Shown: positions 16,101 through 25,781 of the stretch, piece by piece
Layout of the letters: every line of letters starts with the position of its first letter
How positions within the stretch are numbered: position 1 is the first letter of the stretch
Source of the DNA: Lysinibacillus cavernae
GTDB taxonomy: Bacteria > Bacillota > Bacilli > Bacillales_A > Planococcaceae
Reading direction: 5' to 3'
NCBI RefSeq assembly: GCF_009724685.1
Contig: NZ_WMEF01000005.1
Location: forward strand, 175,831-239,830
Length of the DNA: 64,000 bases
The notes under the pieces: model-generated
Told to the model about the DNA's origin: nothing
Databases searched by the model: none
The model's input: the letters and a program-made list of their open reading frames with translations, nothing else
Made by a program: the position numbers and the translations under genes

Positions 16101-19037
16101 TTGACTCAAATTAATATTAATGGCGTACCGTACGATGTAAAAGAAGGAGCTACAATCCTTGATACCATTAATCAACATGACATACAGCATCCGCAGATCT
16201 GTCATGTGCCAACTGTTGACCCTATCGAAACATGTGATACATGTATCGTGGAGGTAAATGGCCAATTAGTTCGTTCCTGCTCCACAAAGGCAGTAGACGG
16301 CATGAATGTTTTATTAACTTCTGACAAAGCAAAAGCGGCACAAACAGAAGCGATGGACCGTCTACTCGAAAATCATTTACTGTACTGTACAGTTTGTGAT
16401 AATAACAATGGGAATTGTACATTACACAACACAGCAGAATTGATGGAAATCGAGCATCAAAAATATCCATACAAACCAAAAGTTGAACCACATGAAGTGG
16501 ACATGTCACACCCATTTTACCGATATGACCCTAACCAATGTATTGCATGTGGTCAATGTGTTGAAGTTTGTCAAAATTTACAGGTGAACGAAACATTATC
16601 TCTTGATTGGGAAACAGAGAGACCACGTGTAGTTTGGGATACAGGCGTTGCGATCAATGATTCTTCCTGTGTAAGTTGTGGTCAATGTGTAACCGTTTGT
16701 CCATGTAATGCCTTAATGGAAAAATCCATGCTTGGAGAGGCTGGATTTATGACTGGCTTGAAACAGGATATGCTAGATCCAATGATCAGTTTGATTAAGG
16801 AAGTTGAACCTGGATATAGTGGTATTTTTGCCGTATCAGAAGTAGAAGCAGCCATGCGTAGTAAGCGCACTAAAAAAACAAAAACAGTATGTACGTTCTG
16901 TGGTGTAGGTTGTTCATTCGAAGTTTGGACAAAAGGTCGTAAAATTTTAAAAGTACAGCCTTCCGATGGTCCAGTCAATGCGATTTCTACTTGTGTCAAA
17001 GGGAAATTCGGCTGGGATTTCATCAATTCCGAGGAACGTATTACAAAACCGTTAATTCGTAAAAATGATGAATTTGTTGAATCATCATGGGATGAAGCAC
17101 TCGATTTAATTGCGACAAAGCTTGGGGGTATTCAACAACAATATGGCCCTGGTTCTGTAGGCTTTATCTCCTCTTCTAAAATTACGAACGAAGAAAATTA
17201 CTTGATTCAAAAAATGGCACGTCAATTGTTTGAAACAAATGATGTAGATAATTGTTCACGTTATTGTCAATCGCCAGCTACTGACGGTTTATTACGTACA
17301 GTTGGTTTGGGTGGTGACGCTGGTACAATTAAAGATATTGCTAAGGCTGGACTTGTTATTATTGTTGGCGCTAACCCGGCTGAAGGTCACCCTGTTTTAG
17401 CGACTCGTGTCAAACGTGCACATAAATTACATGGTCAAAAATTAATTGTTGCCGATATTCGTAAACATGAAATGGCAGAGCGTTCAGACATCTTCATGCG
17501 TCCAAAACAAGGTACTGACCAAGTTTGGTTAATGGCCGTAACAAAATATATTATCGATCAAGGTTGGCATGATGAAGCCTTCATTGGAGAAAATGTCCTT
17601 CATTTTGATGATTTTAAACATGTACTTGAAACATATACACTTGATTATGCGCAAGAAATGACTGGTATTGCCAAAGAAACATTAATAGAAGTTGCTGAAA
17701 TGATTCGTGATGCAGATGGGACATGTGTTCTTTGGGGTATGGGCGTAACTCAAAATACAGGAGGCTCTTATACATCCGCGGCGATTTCAAATTTACTTTT
17801 AGCAACGGGGAACTATCGTCGTCCTGGGGCTGGTGCTTACCCTCTTCGTGGTCATAACAATGTTCAAGGTGCATGCGACATGGGGACACTGCCAAATCTA
17901 TTACCAGGCTATCAAAAAGTGACAGATGATGAGGCACGTATAAAATTCGAAAAAGCATACGGTGTCAACATTCAGCCACAACCTGGTCGTACTAACATGC
18001 AAATGTTAGATGCCATTATGGAAGGCAAAATGAAAGCTATGTATTTAGTGGGCGAGGATATGGCACTTGTTGACTGTAACGCCAATCATGTAGATGAGGT
18101 TCTTTCACAACTAGACTTTTTCGTTGTCCAAGATTGTTTCCTATCTCGTACAGCACAATATGCGGATGTGATTTTACCTGCTGCTCCTTCCCTTGAAAAA
18201 GAAGGTACATTCACCAATACAGAACGTCGCGTTCAGCGCCTGTATCAAGTATTACCAACGCTTGGTGAGTCAAAAGCAGATTGGGAGATCCTTCAAGCCG
18301 TTGCTCGTCGATTAGGTGCAGATTGGCATTATGATCATCCAAGTGACATTTTTAATGAAATGGCGAGCCTTTCTCCCCTTTTCTCACAAGCTAACTATGA
18401 TGTTTTAGAGGGCTGGGGAAGCTTCTGCTGGGGTAGTCATGATGGAAAGGATACGCCTTTATTATATGAAGATGGTTTTAACTTCCCTGATAAGAAGGCT
18501 CGTTTTGCTTTAAATGATTGGGTACAACCTGTTGAATTTGAGGCACAGTACGATTGCCATATTAATAATGGCCGTATGCTTGAACACTTCCATGAAGGCA
18601 ATCTAACAAATAAATCGAAAGGTATTCAATCGAAAGTACCTGAAATTTTCGTTGAAGTATCACCAGAGTTGGCTAAAGAACGAGGCATTGAAGATGGAGC
18701 ACTACTACGTTTAGTGTCTCCTTATGGTGCATTAAAGCTAAATGCTCTTGTCACAGATCGCGTGCAAGGGAACGAATTATTCTTACCAATGAACTCGGTT
18801 AGCAAAGATTCAGCCATCAACTTCTTAACTGGGCCTGCAGCAGATGTTAATACATCAACACCAGCCTATAAACAAACAAAAGTGCGAGTAGAAGTGCTAA
18901 AACCAAAAGGTAAAACACCACTTCCTCGCACAAACCCACGCTATAAAAAGCGTCATCCTCAAAATGGTGTTGAGGTACAACGGAAATGGAATCGTCCTGG
19001 CTACGTTCACTTAACAACCATTAACGAAAGAGAGTGA
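16101..19037 (+). CDS. fdhF: Formate dehydrogenase alpha subunit (molybdopterin, Fe-S)
   Basis: Oxidises formate to carbon dioxide at a bis-MGD molybdenum centre. Domains in order: N-terminal [2Fe-2S] ferredoxin-like part (CHVPTV...CDTCIVEV), His-Cys cluster region (CTVCDNNNGNCTLH), two [4Fe-4S] motifs (CIACGQCVEVC, CVSCGQCVTVC), the catalytic-subunit cluster CTFCGVGCSFEV, then the molybdopterin domains. The Mo ligand is cysteine, not selenocysteine (RYCQSPATDG, Cys about 389). TTG 16101 follows AAGGAGG by eight bases; the upstream ATG at 16068 lacks a site. YrhE-like, cytoplasmic, 978 residues, in an operon with the DUF1641 gene. Confidence 0.95.
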   Translation: MTQININGVPYDVKEGATILDTINQHDIQHPQICHVPTVDPIETCDTCIVEVNGQLVRSCSTKAVDGMNVLLTSDKAKAAQTEAMDRLLENHLLYCTVCDNNNGNCTLHNTAELMEIEHQKYPYKPKVEPHEVDMSHPFYRYDPNQCIACGQCVEVCQNLQVNETLSLDWETERPRVVWDTGVAINDSSCVSCGQCVTVCPCNALMEKSMLGEAGFMTGLKQDMLDPMISLIKEVEPGYSGIFAVSEVEAAMRSKRTKKTKTVCTFCGVGCSFEVWTKGRKILKVQPSDGPVNAISTCVKGKFGWDFINSEERITKPLIRKNDEFVESSWDEALDLIATKLGGIQQQYGPGSVGFISSSKITNEENYLIQKMARQLFETNDVDNCSRYCQSPATDGLLRTVGLGGDAGTIKDIAKAGLVIIVGANPAEGHPVLATRVKRAHKLHGQKLIVADIRKHEMAERSDIFMRPKQGTDQVWLMAVTKYIIDQGWHDEAFIGENVLHFDDFKHVLETYTLDYAQEMTGIAKETLIEVAEMIRDADGTCVLWGMGVTQNTGGSYTSAAISNLLLATGNYRRPGAGAYPLRGHNNVQGACDMGTLPNLLPGYQKVTDDEARIKFEKAYGVNIQPQPGRTNMQMLDAIMEGKMKAMYLVGEDMALVDCNANHVDEVLSQLDFFVVQDCFLSRTAQYADVILPAAPSLEKEGTFTNTERRVQRLYQVLPTLGESKADWEILQAVARRLGADWHYDHPSDIFNEMASLSPLFSQANYDVLEGWGSFCWGSHDGKDTPLLYEDGFNFPDKKARFALNDWVQPVEFEAQYDCHINNGRMLEHFHEGNLTNKSKGIQSKVPEIFVEVSPELAKERGIEDGALLRLVSPYGALKLNALVTDRVQGNELFLPMNSVSKDSAINFLTGPAADVNTSTPAYKQTKVRVEVLKPKGKTPLPRTNPRYKKRHPQNGVEVQRKWNRPGYVHLTTINERE

Positions 19038-19041
19038 GAGC

Positions 19042-19521
19042 ATGGCTGTACCCATTACAAGCATTAAAAAACAACAATTAACGGAAGAACAACTAAAGGA
19101 ACAAAAATTAGACAATCTAAAACAACTGCTTTCTGATCATGAAGAAGCGGTCAATCAAGTGTTTACCATTATGGCTGAATTAAATGATATTGGTGCACTA
19201 GAGGCAGCTACCAAACTACTAGAAGCCAAAGAGGAAGTTGCCCATGTTGCACTTGGACAATTAACGCGTAAGCCTGTGACGAATATCATCAACAATTTAA
19301 TGGGTGTTGCGGGAGCATTGACGGAACTGAATCCAGAGACAACGACAAAACTTATTGAAGGCTTAAACGCAGGTGTCGATGAAGCCAACAAAGCACTTGA
19401 ATCCGATGAAAAGGTCAGTGCGTTTAAGCTCGTAAAAATGTTAAATGATCCAGATGTCAATCGAGCGCTCAATTTTGGCGTCCATTTCTTAAAAGGACTG
19501 GGCAAAGGCTTAAAAGAGTAA
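19042..19521 (+). CDS. yrhD: DUF1641 domain protein (YrhD type)
   Basis: Helical 159-residue protein of the DUF1641 family, regularly encoded beside fdhF-type formate dehydrogenases (yrhD-yrhE in B. subtilis). Features are the charged helical N-terminus, a central NIINNLMGVAGALTELNPET and the C-terminal VNRALNFGVHFLKGLGKGL. It begins four bases after fdhF. Probably an accessory or electron-transfer partner of the dehydrogenase, but the biochemical role is not established. Confidence 0.88.
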   Translation: MAVPITSIKKQQLTEEQLKEQKLDNLKQLLSDHEEAVNQVFTIMAELNDIGALEAATKLLEAKEEVAHVALGQLTRKPVTNIINNLMGVAGALTELNPETTTKLIEGLNAGVDEANKALESDEKVSAFKLVKMLNDPDVNRALNFGVHFLKGLGKGLKE

Positions 19522-19535
19522 GGTGGTTACCTAAA

Positions 19536-20582
19536 ATGTTAGTAAAAGAAGATATTGTAAACGCATTAAAACAAGTGGAAGATCCTGAACTTCACCAAAG
19601 TATCGTGGATTTGAATATGGTACGTAATATTCAAGTCAATGGCACACATATATCACTTGATATTATTTTGACTATTCCAGGATGCCCTTTAAAAGCAAAA
19701 ATTCAGCAGGATGTGGAGGAGGCATTACAAGCTATTGGTGCCTCCAAAGTTGCCATTAACTTTGGAGCTATGACAGATCAAGAACGGCGTGCATTAACTA
19801 CCTCCCTTCAAGCGAAAAATGTGACAGAACAAGGGATGCCAAACATGTTGCTGCTTAATTCTGGCGTTCAATTCATTGCCGTAACAAGTGGTAAAGGTGG
19901 TGTTGGTAAATCAACCGTGACGATTAATTTAGCTGTGGCTCTTGCCCGTCTTGGCAAACGTGTAGGTATTTTAGATGCCGATATCTATGGTTTCAGCATC
20001 CCTGCCATGATGAAGATTGATCAAAAACCTACCATGCTTGACCAAACCGCTATTCCAGTTGAAAGTCATGGAGTTAAAATGATGTCGATGGGCTTTTTTA
20101 CAAATGACAACCAACCAGTTATGTGGCGTGGACCTATGCTCAACAAATGGATTCGTAATTTCCTTGTCAACACACTGTGGGGAGAGTTAGACTATCTCCT
20201 CATAGATTTACCACCTGGTACAGGAGATGTCGCGATCGATATGGCAGCGATGATTCCACAAGCACAGGAAATCATTGTGACAACACCGCATCTAGCCGCT
20301 TCTCATGTCGCTTCCCGTGCAGGCTTGATGGCTCAGCATACAAAACACAGCATTCTTGGTGTTGTCGAAAACATGGCCTATTTTGAAGGGCCAGATGGTC
20401 AAAAAAACTATTTATTCGGACAAGGCGGAGCAGAACAGCTAGCAGATTTATTGCAGACAAATGTGATAGCTCACATTCCTTTCGCTCAACCTGAAGAAAA
20501 TACAGGTTCTTCGGTATATGATGAAGAATCCATAATCGGTGAAGTATTTACTCACCTAGCAGAAGATTTACTATGTAAATAA
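19536..20582 (+). CDS. Mrp/ApbC-type iron-sulfur carrier ATPase
   Basis: P-loop NTPase that carries or inserts Fe-S clusters. An N-terminal DUF59/MIP18 domain (residues 1-85, with PGCPLKAKIQQDVE) precedes the MRP domain with the deviant Walker A SGKGGVGKST, DADIYGFSIP, MWRGPMLNKWI and LIDLPPGTGDVAID. The paired CxxC of some Mrp proteins is not evident. The 348 residues are normal. It lies 14 bases after the DUF1641 gene, so a role in maturing the Fe-S-rich FdhF is likely. B. subtilis SalA is a relative. Confidence 0.9.
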   Translation: MLVKEDIVNALKQVEDPELHQSIVDLNMVRNIQVNGTHISLDIILTIPGCPLKAKIQQDVEEALQAIGASKVAINFGAMTDQERRALTTSLQAKNVTEQGMPNMLLLNSGVQFIAVTSGKGGVGKSTVTINLAVALARLGKRVGILDADIYGFSIPAMMKIDQKPTMLDQTAIPVESHGVKMMSMGFFTNDNQPVMWRGPMLNKWIRNFLVNTLWGELDYLLIDLPPGTGDVAIDMAAMIPQAQEIIVTTPHLAASHVASRAGLMAQHTKHSILGVVENMAYFEGPDGQKNYLFGQGGAEQLADLLQTNVIAHIPFAQPEENTGSSVYDEESIIGEVFTHLAEDLLCK

Positions 20583-20640
20583 AATAAATCCCTTGATTTG
20601 CTATTACACAATGAACTGACCTGAAAAAGTGAGACAAATA

Positions 20641-20850
20641 AAAACACCTTTCGTTGAGAATGGGTATAAACATACCAAACAATCAACGTGGAGGTGTTTT
20701 TTCTATGGAACAACAGTAAGTTATTCAATAGAAGTAAAAATGAAGGCAATCGATATAAGATTGGCAGGAGTTCCATTCAAACAGGTATTAGAAGAATTTA
20801 ACGTTCTAGTATTTCACCACAGCATTTATCTTTGGTGTATGTTCATGCTA
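20641..20850 (+). mobile_element. IS3-family remnant (orfA fragment with protective stem)
   Basis: A degenerate orfA start. After an ATG at 20705 a frameshift restores YSIEVKMKAIDIRLAGVPFK...VLEEFN, the typical N-terminus of an IS3 OrfA helix-turn-helix. The match then stops. In front of it lies a long stem, AAAACACCT/AGGTGTTTT with inner CGTTGA/TCAACG (20641-20700), of the kind that shields IS transposase genes from outside transcription. It may also terminate the mrp transcript. orfB is missing. Confidence 0.7.
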
Positions 20851-20903
20851 CTATTTTTAAAAAAATTATCAAATTTCAAACAAACGAATACCCCTAATTT
20901 TCA

Positions 20904-22556
20904 TTAATTATCAAGTAATTTATCTACTACTAGTTTTGTTAAATTAGGCATTATTTCCATAGTGTATTTCAATTCGGTTCTTTCAAATCTATTATGTGCA
21001 TCATATCCATATGGCCCGATATTGATTGCAGGGATATTTAGTTCTCTAATTGCATCATAATTTACATAATGTTTGGTTCCCCAACTAGGATTATTGTTGA
21101 CAACTGAATTCACACTGTCTTCATCGACATTTATAGCCACACAACTCATATCACAAATATGGGGGAAATAGTTTTTCTGTACAATAGGTTTATCATAATG
21201 TGGTTGAACTTTCTCAACAGCATAATCTAAAGCCATTAGTAAATTTTTTTCCTTTTCATTTTTCCCAGTTACTTCTACACACGGTGAGTACAATGAGGAA
21301 TAAAAAATAATGATTGCAGGACTCTTATCCCTCGCCCACTTCCAAACTTCTTCTACAACCCTTGCTGAATACATACGTACATCTAATTGTTTATTTTTTA
21401 ATAGTTCATGTTTAAAATTTTTTATATGTTCTTTGTAAGTTTCCCCAGATTCTGCAATAATTGATTGTTCTAATTCTTCATAGAACAATACCCTAGTCTT
21501 CCATGGCAATTTTGTATATTCCTGCCCACTAATTTCGCAATATCTCTTATAATGATTGTTTAAATTGGTTATTGCATTATTAAATGCACTTTCAGCATGG
21601 TCTTTCAACTTTTCTAAGACATCTTTAGGTGACCATGATTGCACAAAGAAGTTATAATATACATATGAAGCAAGAGCTGTCTGAACTGTATACGTCTCTT
21701 TGAAATCAGTTTGCTTCAAACTTACAGGTGGCATCGGTGTTTCTCCTAACGCCTTATCACATAATTCTGGGTTATATGAAATTTGTCTAGTTAACTCCGC
21801 AGCAATATAGTTAGGGTCGATTCCTTCAAAACTAGAACCTACATGGCTTTCCACCCCAGTAATATAAAAAGAAGGGAGTAGTTTACCAACGCTACCTTTA
21901 TATATATATCTACTTTCATCCCCCTCATACTTAGGAGCAACAAAATCGGAGTTTATTAATGCCGCATAATCAAATCCATATTCTTCTTTTAGCCTTTTTA
22001 AATCATTTAAACCGGATAGTACTCCATGTGAGCTATCTTCTTCATCACACTCAGCAAAAAATACGATATTTCCATTCAGCTCCTCTGGGTGTTCTGAATA
22101 ATATTTTAATAGATAATAATGGCTTGCAACACCACTTTTCATATCAAGTGTTCCTCTTCCAAATAACCATTCATTTGATTCTAAATGCTCTCGTACCAAT
22201 GGCGGAACTTTTTCACTTTTTAACGCTTCATGGAGTTCATTAGGTGAACAAGCCTTCTCTTTCAAACTATTATAATCATCGATACCCACCGTATCTGTAT
22301 GTCCCATTAGCACAACCGTTTTATTACTATCCCCCTTGGTTCCTCTTACAAATGCAAACACATTGTACCTTTCAACTTCATCATCTATCGTTCGTGAAAT
22401 AAACACATACTTGGGATTTTTCAGGAAATAGGGTAAGCTAGAAATTGTTTTAGCCAGTGACTTTGATATGTCAATTTCCCCTTCGGTATTAACAATGCTT
22501 TCAATGTTTACAAGCTCGTTTGTAACCTTTAATACTTCTTCATACGTTTTTAACAT
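20904..22556 (-). CDS. M20 family metallohydrolase, RocB-like
   Basis: Cytoplasmic zinc-dependent amidohydrolase or peptidase of the M20/M25/M40 family, closest in layout and length (550 residues) to RocB of arginine utilisation. Metal-site motifs are VVLMGHTDTV (His, Asp), FGRGTLDMKSG and the catalytic FFAECDEED. DMSCVAINVDED and the late GPYGYDAHNRFER hold further ligands. It is the last gene of the sigma-54 operon, 31 bases after the ABC ATPase. It probably cleaves an imported amino-acid conjugate. The exact substrate is unknown, and a role in arginine use is not shown by the context. Confidence 0.85.
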   Translation of the reverse strand: MLKTYEEVLKVTNELVNIESIVNTEGEIDISKSLAKTISSLPYFLKNPKYVFISRTIDDEVERYNVFAFVRGTKGDSNKTVVLMGHTDTVGIDDYNSLKEKACSPNELHEALKSEKVPPLVREHLESNEWLFGRGTLDMKSGVASHYYLLKYYSEHPEELNGNIVFFAECDEEDSSHGVLSGLNDLKRLKEEYGFDYAALINSDFVAPKYEGDESRYIYKGSVGKLLPSFYITGVESHVGSSFEGIDPNYIAAELTRQISYNPELCDKALGETPMPPVSLKQTDFKETYTVQTALASYVYYNFFVQSWSPKDVLEKLKDHAESAFNNAITNLNNHYKRYCEISGQEYTKLPWKTRVLFYEELEQSIIAESGETYKEHIKNFKHELLKNKQLDVRMYSARVVEEVWKWARDKSPAIIIFYSSLYSPCVEVTGKNEKEKNLLMALDYAVEKVQPHYDKPIVQKNYFPHICDMSCVAINVDEDSVNSVVNNNPSWGTKHYVNYDAIRELNIPAINIGPYGYDAHNRFERTELKYTMEIMPNLTKLVVDKLLDN

Positions 22557-22587
22557 CTATCATCATCCCCCTAATTAAAGATAACAA

Positions 22588-23310
22588 TTATAAAACTTGT
22601 TGCAAAAACTTAATGGTTCTTTCTTGTTTTGGAGCTTTAAAAATTTCTACAGGCGTGCCTTCTTCAATAATTTTTCCGTCAGCTAACATAATTACCCTGT
22701 CCGCAACTTCCTTAGCAAAGCCCATTTCATGGGTTACGACGACCATCGTCATTCCGTCTTTAGCAAGGCTTTTCATTGTTTCTAGGACTTCACCTACCAA
22801 CTCAGGATCCAATGCTGATGTTGGTTCATCAAATAGCATAACTCTCGGATTCATTGCAAGTGCCCTAGCAATAGCAACGCGTTGTTTTTGACCACCCGAT
22901 AGTTGTTCAGGAAAGTAATTAGCTTTATCAGCAAGACCAACTCTTGTTAACAAACTCATAGCAAATTGAATGGCTTCTTCTTTACTTTGCCTTTTCACCT
23001 GAATTGGCGCTTCTATTACATTTTGTAAAACACTTAAGTGGGGAAATAAATTGAAATGTTGAAATACCATACCCATATTTTCTCTTACATGATTTAAATT
23101 AGTTCTTTTTACATCAATAATCTCATCATCGATGCTTATCGTACCTGAATCTAATATCTCTAAAAAATTCATACATCGTAATAAAGTACTCTTCCCTGAT
23201 CCACTAGCTCCGATTAGAACAACCACTTCTGATTTATTAATTTCTAGGTTTATATCTTTTAAAACCTTCAAATCACCAAATGATTTAGAAAGCGATTTCA
23301 ACTTTATCAC
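22588..23310 (-). CDS. Polar amino-acid ABC transporter ATP-binding protein
   Basis: GlnQ-type ATPase with all motifs: Walker [11 protein letters not shown]-loop [10 protein letters not shown], signature LSGGQKQR, Walker [13 protein letters not shown] and switch histidine VVTHEMGF. The preferred start is GTG 23310, seven bases after AAGGAGG; the longer frame to 23346 is inside the permease gene. It overlaps the permease by 26 bases. Part of the importer of the sigma-54 operon. Confidence 0.95.
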   Translation of the reverse strand: MIKLKSLSKSFGDLKVLKDINLEINKSEVVVLIGASGSGKSTLLRCMNFLEILDSGTISIDDEIIDVKRTNLNHVRENMGMVFQHFNLFPHLSVLQNVIEAPIQVKRQSKEEAIQFAMSLLTRVGLADKANYFPEQLSGGQKQRVAIARALAMNPRVMLFDEPTSALDPELVGEVLETMKSLAKDGMTMVVVTHEMGFAKEVADRVIMLADGKIIEEGTPVEIFKAPKQERTIKFLQQVL

Positions 23311-23980
23311 GTTTTTTCCTCCTTCCAACATCCAGTCGACTTTCAAGTTTATTAAACAACAACGTGAATAATAAAACTAAAATTAAATAATAGATTCCCA
23401 CGACAAAGTATGTTTCAAGAGGCATATAGTTGTAAGCTTGGGTCGACAGTGCATGGTTAAATAATTCTGACACTGCAATGTAGGCTACTAAAGACGAGTC
23501 TTTTAAGCCAATGATGAATTGATTAGCTAATGCAGGAATTGCTCTTTTAAAACTCTGCGGCAAAATAATTCGTCTCATTGTTTTAAAATATGTCATTCCT
23601 AAAGATCGACCAGCCTCCATTTGCCCTTTATCTATAGATTGAATGGATCCACGGAAAATTTCTGCAATATATGCTCCTGAATGGATTCCAAGCGCAATGG
23701 ATCCAGCTGCAAAGTCTGTTAAGGTGAAGATACTAGAAATACCATAGTACAAGAACATAAGTTGTACTATTAATGGCATACCACGAACAACAAAAATGTA
23801 AGCGTTAGCAATACTTTCTAATATTTTTATATTGGATACTTTGAAGAAGGCAAACACTAATCCAATCACACAAGCAATAAATAAAGAAACAATTGTTAAT
23901 TCAATGGTTAACACTGTCGCTTTTAAAAACTCAATACCATGCTTTTGAAATATAGATGTTACATTTGTTAGAAAATCCAT
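23285..23980 (-). CDS. Polar amino-acid ABC transporter permease
   Basis: HisM/GlnP family membrane subunit with about five helices. Family marks are [46 protein letters not shown] (the EAA loop) and [21 protein letters not shown] 23980 has AGGTGAT five bases upstream; a GTG three codons earlier is the alternative. It lies between the binding protein (194 bases upstream) and the overlapping ATPase. Confidence 0.94.
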   Translation of the reverse strand: MDFLTNVTSIFQKHGIEFLKATVLTIELTIVSLFIACVIGLVFAFFKVSNIKILESIANAYIFVVRGMPLIVQLMFLYYGISSIFTLTDFAAGSIALGIHSGAYIAEIFRGSIQSIDKGQMEAGRSLGMTYFKTMRRIILPQSFKRAIPALANQFIIGLKDSSLVAYIAVSELFNHALSTQAYNYMPLETYFVVGIYYLILVLLFTLLFNKLESRLDVGRRKKRDKVEIAF

Positions 23981-24131
23981 ATTAATCACCTAACCTCTTT
24001 TAAGTATGTGGGTGTAAAAGACAAACACCCCATTTAAATAGCTAAAATTAATTAATAAAACTAGATTTTGCTAGTGATCAAAATAGAAAGAATTTTCAAT
24101 TTATTTTAATTGCTTTACAATTATTTTCTTT

Positions 24132-24160
24132 GCCTAGTACATGTTTAGCAAACTAGGCAT
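24132..24160 (-). other. Hairpin between binding-protein and permease genes
   Basis: TGCCTAGT (24132-24139) pairs with ACTAGGCA (24153-24160), a 13-base loop. No T run follows on the minus strand, so it is more likely an mRNA-stabilising or processing stem that lets the binding protein be made in excess than a full terminator. Confidence 0.4.
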
Positions 24161-24174
24161 TCCATCTTTAACAT

Positions 24175-25002
24175 TTATTCTAACAAGTCTTTCCCAAACC
24201 ATTTCATACTTATTTCTTTATACGTTCCATCCTCAACCATCTCTTCAATTGCTTTATTAATCGCTTCTAATAAAACTTCGTTATCTTTATTAATAGCAAC
24301 TGCAATCTCTTCTCTTTTTATGACATCGCCTAGGGCTTGAATCTTCAATCCAGATTCTTGCATTGCTGAAATACCTACAATTCTATCTGTAATTACTGCA
24401 TCTAAACGACCTGGGGGAAGATCCTGTAATGCATAGATTTCACTTGGGAATTCTTTGATTTTATTAGTATATTTCTTTGCATCTTCAACATAAGTACTAG
24501 CTTGCATAACGCCTATCGTTTTTCCCTTTAAATCTTCTACTGTTTTGATATCCTTATTTTCACTAGAAATAAATACTGTAGCACCTGAAACATAATAAGG
24601 ATTTGAAAAATCAACCTGTTTAGACCTTTCTTCAGTAGCAGTCATGCTACCAATAATTGCATCATATTTATTTCCTCGTAACCCTTGAATAATTGTTTCC
24701 CATGGATTTGTTACAGGATTTGCTTCAAGGCCAATCCTCTTTGAAATTTCTTTCCCTATCTCAACATCAAAACCAACTAATTCTTGATTTTCCTTATAAT
24801 TTAATGGTTTTAGTAAACCACTCATTGCAAATGTTAACTTTCCATCCTTAACCAATTTCATATTTGTTGTTACACTACTGTCTTTATCATCACTTTCTGC
24901 ATCAGCAGTAGCTGGAACTTGTGTATTTGTTTTGTTTTCCGAACATGCCACCATCAACAAAATCACCAACACCAATAATAAATAGAATGACTTTTTCTTC
25001 AT
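24175..25002 (-). CDS. Amino-acid ABC transporter substrate-binding lipoprotein
   Basis: Family-3 extracellular binding protein. The lipobox LLMVACSEN places the lipidated Cys near residue 20. The mature part shows GKLTFAMSGLLKPLNYKEN, LVGFDVEIGKEISKRIGLE, WETIIQGLRGNKYDAIIGSM and VEDLKGKTIGVMQASTYVEDAKKY. The usual amino-acid clamp position reads TATEERSKQVDFSNPYY, an intact family motif. ATG 25002 is preferred over the TTG just before it. It sits 21 bases after an SDR gene in the sigma-54 operon and defines what the operon takes up, probably a polar amino acid or derivative. Confidence 0.92.
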   Translation of the reverse strand: MKKKSFYLLLVLVILLMVACSENKTNTQVPATADAESDDKDSSVTTNMKLVKDGKLTFAMSGLLKPLNYKENQELVGFDVEIGKEISKRIGLEANPVTNPWETIIQGLRGNKYDAIIGSMTATEERSKQVDFSNPYYVSGATVFISSENKDIKTVEDLKGKTIGVMQASTYVEDAKKYTNKIKEFPSEIYALQDLPPGRLDAVITDRIVGISAMQESGLKIQALGDVIKREEIAVAINKDNEVLLEAINKAIEEMVEDGTYKEISMKWFGKDLLE

Positions 25003-25023
25003 CAAATAACCCCTTCCATTTAA

Positions 25024-25770
25024 TTAAGCTAATTCTCCACCATCAATAGCAATTGTTTGTCCGGTAATATATGCCGACTCATCCGAAGCAAGGAAAGCGT
25101 ACAATGCGCCGACTTCCTTTGGGTCTGCATGTCGTTTCAAGGGAATACCTTCATTTACAACTTCCAACATATCTGGTGTATACTCAGCCATTTGCATTGG
25201 GGTTAGTACATATCCAGGACATATCGTATTCACTCGGATGTTTGGAGCGAGCTCTAATGCCATTGTTCTTGCTAAAAGATTAACCCCTGCTTTTGAAGCA
25301 TTGTAGTCCGCATAGAAAGGATGTCCTGTCACTCCATTTGTAGACGCTGTCATAAGTATGACACCCTTACCCTGCTCCACCATCATTTTTGCTGCAGCTT
25401 GTGAAGTATAGAAAACACCATTTAGATTAATGTTTAATACTCTATTCCATTGTTCTGGACTAATATCAAGAAACTTATTGCGAATGCTAATACCTGCATT
25501 CGCAATAAAAATATCTACACCACCTAAATCTCTTTTTATATTCTCAAAAACAGCATTTACATTTTCAGGGTTGCTAACATCCACTGCGTATCCTTTAGCA
25601 ATTCCAGGATTTTCATGTATCGACTGTTCAATACCCTCTTTATTAATATCTAAAATAGCCACTATAGATTCTTCTTCTATAAATCGTTGTGCTGTGGCTA
25701 ATCCTATACCACTAGCTCCTCCTGTAATGACAACTCTTTTATTTTTTAAACTTCTATGCTTCGTTCTCAT
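25024..25770 (-). CDS. SDR family NAD(P)-dependent dehydrogenase (second of the operon)
   Basis: Classical short-chain dehydrogenase of 248 residues. It shows the nucleotide loop TGGASGIGLA, the NAG motif (IANAGIS), a catalytic Ser in MTASTNG, the YNASK Tyr-Lys pair and the C-terminal TGQTIAIDGGEL. It lies between the GcvPB-like gene (11 bases) and the binding-protein gene. It probably oxidises or reduces a hydroxyl or keto intermediate of the pathway. The substrate cannot be read from sequence. Confidence 0.88.
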   Translation of the reverse strand: MRTKHRSLKNKRVVITGGASGIGLATAQRFIEEESIVAILDINKEGIEQSIHENPGIAKGYAVDVSNPENVNAVFENIKRDLGGVDIFIANAGISIRNKFLDISPEQWNRVLNINLNGVFYTSQAAAKMMVEQGKGVILMTASTNGVTGHPFYADYNASKAGVNLLARTMALELAPNIRVNTICPGYVLTPMQMAEYTPDMLEVVNEGIPLKRHADPKEVGALYAFLASDESAYITGQTIAIDGGELA

Positions 25771-25781
25771 TAAAACAACCC

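Noticed and set aside
17240..17290. Selenocysteine formate dehydrogenase
   Set aside because: The catalytic position is TGT (cysteine), the frame has no internal TGA, and no SECIS-type hairpin follows.
20629..20907. Intact 92-residue plus-strand gene
   Set aside because: The frame is the leftover of an IS3 orfA with its shielding stem; it lacks the rest of the transposase and reads through into non-homologous sequence.
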